Source: Streptomyces iconiensis (GTDB lineage Bacteria > Actinomycetota > Actinomycetes > Streptomycetales > Streptomycetaceae). From it: 64,000 nucleotides of DNA. This document shows positions 60,584 through 64,000 of the stretch, in pieces; the stretch's first letter is position 1, and each line of letters opens with the position of its first letter. The notes beneath the pieces are model-generated. The model was not told the DNA's origin. It made no database searches and worked only from the letters and a program-made list of their open reading frames with translations. The stretch is from NCBI RefSeq assembly GCF_028657195.3, contig NZ_JANCPR020000022.1:91202-155201 (forward strand), given 5' to 3'. The position numbers and the translations under genes were made by a program.

Positions 60584-61369
60584 ATGGCAGGTAACGCCGC
60601 GCTGGCCGCCGCGCACGCCGAGTGGACCAAGGTGAGCACCGTCCGCTCGACCGCCGCCGCGCTCGGTCTCACCGCCGTATTGGGGGTGGTGGCCGCCGCG
60701 GTCTCCGGCACCTCCATGCGCAACGCGCTGGAGAACGACAGCGGGCGGGTGGCACCCGGCTTCCATCCGGTCGACGCGGGCTTCGACCTCGTCTGGTACC
60801 TCCAGCTCGGGCTCGTCGCCTTCGGAGTCCTCGTCGTGGCGGGCGAGTTCCGCGGCGGTACCGTCCGTGCCTCGCTCGCCGCCGTGCCCCGGCGCGGGCT
60901 GTTCTACGTGACGAAGGCCGCCGTCTGCGCCCTGGTCGTGCTGCCGGTCGCCGCGCTGGCGACGGTGGCGGCTTTCCTGGCCGACCAGGCGGGCCTGGGC
61001 CCCTACGGCGTACCCGTCGGTGAGTCCTTCGGCGAGGAAGGGGTCGTACGCGGCATGGTGCTCGGCACCGTCCATCTCACCCTCATCACGCTCTTCGCGG
61101 TGGGCCTCGCCACCCTGCTGCGCTCGGCCGCCGTCGCGCTCGGGGTGCTGTACGTCTTCCTGTTCGTCGTCTCGCCCGCGGTGGGCGCCATCCCCGGCGG
61201 CGAGAAGGTGACGCGCTTCCTGCCGGACAAGGCGGGCGTCCAGGCGCTGAAGGTGGGCTCCGAAGCGGACGCGGCGCTGGGCCCGTACGGCGGGATCGGC
61301 GTGGTCGCCGCCTGGACGGCGCTGGCCCTCGTCGCCGGCTGGCTGGCCTTCCGGCACCGGGAGCTGTGA
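60584..61369 (+). CDS. ABC-2-type permease, orphan
   Basis: A 261-residue membrane protein of the ABC-2 permease group used by streptomycete DrrAB-like exporters: AAHAEWTKVSTVRSTAAALG at the start, FGVLVVAGEFRGGTVRASLA near residue 85 (the conserved E-F-R-G/T-T loop), six TM helices, LGVLYVFLFVVSPAVGAIPG near 185. No ATP-binding partner gene flanks it. It is probably controlled by the divergent kinase/response regulator pair. Confidence 0.85.
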   Translation: MAGNAALAAAHAEWTKVSTVRSTAAALGLTAVLGVVAAAVSGTSMRNALENDSGRVAPGFHPVDAGFDLVWYLQLGLVAFGVLVVAGEFRGGTVRASLAAVPRRGLFYVTKAAVCALVVLPVAALATVAAFLADQAGLGPYGVPVGESFGEEGVVRGMVLGTVHLTLITLFAVGLATLLRSAAVALGVLYVFLFVVSPAVGAIPGGEKVTRFLPDKAGVQALKVGSEADAALGPYGGIGVVAAWTALALVAGWLAFRHREL

Positions 61370-61444
61370 GCGCGTCGCGCCCTGCCGGGGCGTGACGCTG
61401 GGTGCCAAGAGGGGGCTGCCCGTCGGCTGAGTACGGCGATCGAG

Positions 61445-61478
61445 GATCATGCATGCGGAAAGATCATGCATGCAGAAA
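61445..61478. repeat. 17-bp tandem duplication just upstream of the PIG-L gene
   Basis: GATCATGCATGCGGAAA (61445-61461) and GATCATGCATGCAGAAA (61462-61478) differ at one base. Each contains the palindrome CATGCATG. The second unit ends 11 bp before ATG 61490, so the AGAAAG at its end may serve as the ribosome binding site. Repeated binding sites for a regulator are possible. Confidence 0.75.
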
Positions 61479-61489
61479 GTACGCCGTAA

Positions 61490-63754
61490 ATGCCGCCGAA
61501 AGACCGCAGTACCGCGCGCCTGTTCAGCAGCCGTGTGAGCCCGTCCCGCAGTCGTGTGCTGACCGCGGCCCTGCTTTGTGCCGTCACGGTGGCCGGGGTC
61601 ACCTCCTGCGGGGGAGAGGGCGCCGCTTCGGACGTGGGGAAGAAGGGTGGCCAACGCGCTCCGGCGCTCGGTCCACCGGCGCCCACCGGAGCCTGGGCGT
61701 CCGCTTCCGGGCGTACCGTGCACACCTCGGAGTCCGTCCTCCAGATCGTCGCCCACCCCGACGACGACCTGTACTTCATCAATCCCGAGGTCGGCCAGGC
61801 GCTGCGCTCGGGGCGCCCCCTCACCACGGTCTTCCTCACCTCGGGAGAGTCCGACGGCGTCAACGCGCCCCGCAAGCACAGGCCCGCCCACTCCCCTGGT
61901 GACAGGGCGACCTACGCGGAGGCGCGGCAGAACGGTATACGTGCCGCCTACGCCGAGATGGTCACCGGCGACCGCGGGACACGCTGGAAACGCACCGTCC
62001 TGCGCACGGCGGGCGGCGGCAGGGCCGAACTCGACACCCTCAGCGGCCATCCGCACATACGCCTCGTCTGGACGCTCCTGCGCGAGGCGGGCAGCATCAC
62101 CGCCCATCGTCCCCACAGCCTGCACGGCCTGTGGTCGGGGCAGGTCAGCACCCTGGACACCCAGCTCACATCGAGCGGGCCGGTACCCCGCGCTTCCACG
62201 TACACCCGCGAGCAGCTGGTGCGGACGCTCACCGGGTACCTGCGCACGTTCCGGCCGACACACATACGTATCCAGGACCCCACCCCCGGCCGCCTCGACA
62301 GGAACAAGAAGTACGCCGACCACCAGGACCATTTCTCCGGAGCGCGCTTCGCGCAGGAGGCACTGGCGCGGTACGAACGGGACAAGAAGCGCCCGCACTT
62401 CACCGTCGAGAGCTACCTCGGTTACTTCAACGGGGGGCTGCCCCATGTCCTCGGCGGCAAGGCAGCCGAGGACAAGCTGCGCGCCCTGGACACCTACGCC
62501 TGGTCCGACAGGAACCGCACCTCCTGCCCGCACGAGGCGGGCTGCGGCGACCTCAAGATGGTGCCCCGCCAGCAGCACCAGGGCTGGTCCCACGGCATAC
62601 GGCACACCAGCGGCGACAGCACCGGCTGGCTGAGCGCGGGGTCAGGCGACTCGCTGCGGGCCTTCTCCGTGCTCGACGGGCGCATAGCCGTACGGGAGAG
62701 ACGGGCGGGTGGCGCGGGCGGCGCGGGGGGCTGGGGGGCGCCCGAACTGCTTCCCGGGACCGGTATCGACCCGGGGCTCAGCCCCGTGCGCCTGGCCGAC
62801 GGCGGTACGGCGGTCTTCGGCACCCGCACTCTCATCGGCCCCGAGCCCGCGGGCTACAGCAGGGAAGTCGGCTTCACGGTCCAACAGGGCGGGCGCACCG
62901 GCTCGTTCGGTCCCTGGCAGACCCTCGGCACCCCCGAGCCCGCCGACGCCGTGGGCCTCTCGGACATCAGCGCACCCGCTGTTTCCGTCGCCCCCGACGG
63001 AGCGCTCACGGTCGTCGTTCGCAACAGCAACCACTCACTCAGTGCGCGTGTGCAGCAGCCCGGTGGTGCGTGGTTGCCCTGGCTGAGGCTCGGCGGACGC
63101 GCCGTGCACGGCGATCCTGCCGTCGGTACGGATGCGGAGGGGCGTCTGTACGTGGTCGCCAGCACTCCCAAGAACGTTCTCGCCTGGTTTCAGAAGACTC
63201 CTGGTGGCGATCTTTCGGGGCCGGTCACCACGGGGTTGCCGCCCACCACTGGGCCGGTGCGGCTTCAGGAGGACGGGGACGGGGTTCGTCTCTATTTCCG
63301 TGCGCCTCGCACGGGGAGTGTGAGTACCGCGCGGTTGCGCGGGGCGGACCTTGTACGGGGGATCGGCGCCGGTGCCGGCACCGTTCCCGGCACCGGCACC
63401 GGTGCCTCCGTGATTGCGCCGGTGAAGGTGACCGATCTTGGTGGGCCCGGCGGGTACGGGCCCATCGGAGTCAGCCGGCTCTCGGGCGGCGACACGCTGC
63501 TCGCCGCCCGTACCGGGCGGGGCGACCTCGCGACGACCGTCGTACGGGGTACGCCCGGGGACGCCGGTGCGTCCGGCGCACCCGGTGCGCCTGCGCGGCC
63601 TCGGTGGAGCAGTACGGGGTTCCTGTTCGCCGGGACGCCGTCCACCTCCGCGGTTCCCTCCGGGGGAGGGGTTGTCGCTGTTACGGGGCTCGATGGGCGG
63701 TTGTATTGGGCGCCGGTAGGAAGCGGGCGCGCCGGCGGCTGGCGCCCCGCGTAG
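61490..63754 (+). CDS. PIG-L-family deacetylase lipoprotein with C-terminal lectin-like propeller
   Basis: A 754-residue protein. A signal sequence (RVLTAALLCAVTVAGVTSCG) ends in a lipobox Cys, so it is membrane-anchored outside the cell. The PIG-L/LmbE domain follows, with the zinc motif VLQIVAHPDDDLYFINPEVG near residue 85 and HxxH in KKYADHQDHFSGARFAQEAL near 270. LmbE proteins deacetylate N-acetylglucosamine-type substrates. Residues about 380-750 are repeats of YVVAS/ALTVVV-like blades (beta-propeller/fucolectin-like), which may bind carbohydrate. Confidence 0.85.
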   Translation: MPPKDRSTARLFSSRVSPSRSRVLTAALLCAVTVAGVTSCGGEGAASDVGKKGGQRAPALGPPAPTGAWASASGRTVHTSESVLQIVAHPDDDLYFINPEVGQALRSGRPLTTVFLTSGESDGVNAPRKHRPAHSPGDRATYAEARQNGIRAAYAEMVTGDRGTRWKRTVLRTAGGGRAELDTLSGHPHIRLVWTLLREAGSITAHRPHSLHGLWSGQVSTLDTQLTSSGPVPRASTYTREQLVRTLTGYLRTFRPTHIRIQDPTPGRLDRNKKYADHQDHFSGARFAQEALARYERDKKRPHFTVESYLGYFNGGLPHVLGGKAAEDKLRALDTYAWSDRNRTSCPHEAGCGDLKMVPRQQHQGWSHGIRHTSGDSTGWLSAGSGDSLRAFSVLDGRIAVRERRAGGAGGAGGWGAPELLPGTGIDPGLSPVRLADGGTAVFGTRTLIGPEPAGYSREVGFTVQQGGRTGSFGPWQTLGTPEPADAVGLSDISAPAVSVAPDGALTVVVRNSNHSLSARVQQPGGAWLPWLRLGGRAVHGDPAVGTDAEGRLYVVASTPKNVLAWFQKTPGGDLSGPVTTGLPPTTGPVRLQEDGDGVRLYFRAPRTGSVSTARLRGADLVRGIGAGAGTVPGTGTGASVIAPVKVTDLGGPGGYGPIGVSRLSGGDTLLAARTGRGDLATTVVRGTPGDAGASGAPGAPARPRWSSTGFLFAGTPSTSAVPSGGGVVAVTGLDGRLYWAPVGSGRAGGWRPA

Positions 63755-64000
63755 ACGTGTCCCACGCGTGCCGCCTACGCCTGGCGCCCCGCGTGGGCGT
63801 GCCGCCTGCACCTATGTGGTGACCTTGCCCTCGTGGCCCCGTCTGTTCCTTATGGGGCTGCGCCCCGTGCCCCCTGTTGTGGTTCCTGTGGTTTGAAGCC
63901 CCTTCCCGTTCGATATGGGGGCTTCGCCCCCTGGCCCCCGTTGGCCTCGCCGGCCGGGCGTCGGGGGGCGCTGCCCCCCAACAGCCCCCCGCTAGAGGAG
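63755..64000. repeat. Non-coding end region with three small GC hairpins
   Basis: Mini-hairpins GGGGCTGCGCCCC (63854-63866), GGGGGCTTCGCCCCC (63917-63931) and GGGGGGCGCTGCCCCCC (63963-63979) occur in 125 bp. GGGGC-TTC/TGC/GCT-GCCCC motifs are common small intergenic repeats in Streptomyces and may act as terminators. No gene is seen. Confidence 0.7.

Noticed and set aside
61948..62403. Minus-strand frame with several Cys/Trp, considered as a small secreted protein
   Set aside because: Inside the PIG-L gene, no signal peptide, no ribosome binding site.
60182..62605. 807-codon minus-strand open frame across the permease and PIG-L genes
   Set aside because: Antisense to two recognisable proteins; Gly/Arg-rich throughout, including the repeat array read as FRSRVGSR repeats.

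Overview
The window is chromosomal DNA of a Streptomyces or a close relative. Base composition is very GC-rich with strong third-position GC, GTG starts are frequent, and many genes overlap through ATGA or GTGA junctions. The families are typical of the genus: DUF397/XRE pairs, SpoIIE-type phosphatases, WYL, PucR and LacI regulators, and GH76/GH38 sugar enzymes. The left end has the conserved actinobacterial core order glpX - DUF4245 - nitroreductase - xseB - xseA - APC permease - ispH - DUF6542 - ychF.

Region 1 (1-8.5 kb) is core metabolism and housekeeping: gluconeogenic fructose bisphosphatase, exonuclease VII, amino acid transport, the last MEP-pathway enzyme and the YchF ATPase, with clear hairpin terminators. 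Region 2 (8.5-23.9 kb) is accessory and scarred. It holds a broken and partly inverted IS630, an IS481 transposase apparently split by a group II intron whose own distal part is cut by a second IS630, a truncated amidohydrolase operon with its TetR regulator, an ISKra4 remnant, a TMEM175-type channel, a HEPN-domain protein, a 3' fragment of rdgB, a tRNA-Leu 3'-end remnant, a small type I-E-like CRISPR array without cas genes, and the 3' half of an asparagine synthetase. Several of these are only tails of genes, which points to repeated integration and deletion.

Region 3 (23.9-42.4 kb) is a coherent mannan or mannosyl-oligosaccharide utilisation locus. A secreted GH76 endo-mannanase, a lipoprotein-dependent ABC importer (no ATPase in the locus) and three cytoplasmic GH38 alpha-mannosidases feed a mannose-6-phosphate isomerase and a ROK sugar kinase, with a LacI repressor inside the left arm. 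The two arms diverge from 31.3-31.6 kb, where LacI-type operators are visible. Mannan would be cut outside the cell, the oligosaccharides imported, hydrolysed to mannose, phosphorylated and isomerised to fructose-6-phosphate.

Region 4 (42.4-64 kb) is signalling plus a conflict-type cassette. It contains a DUF397/DUF5753-XRE pair diverging from an ATP-binding anti-sigma-like protein, a PucR regulator, a three-gene ABC-three-component (ABC-3C) cassette at 46.0-49.3 kb, an MFS exporter with an ArsR regulator, a GntR regulator, two SpoIIE-type PP2C phosphatases, a NarL/DesK-type two-component pair, an orphan ABC-2 permease and a PIG-L deacetylase lipoprotein.

The most unusual finding is the ABC-3C cassette. 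Its large ATPase subunit keeps the family ends and overall length, but the P-loop is replaced by a Gly/Thr/Ser low-complexity tract built from DNA hexamer repeats, and the Walker B aspartate position is alanine. The reading frame and the overlapping gene starts are nevertheless intact.
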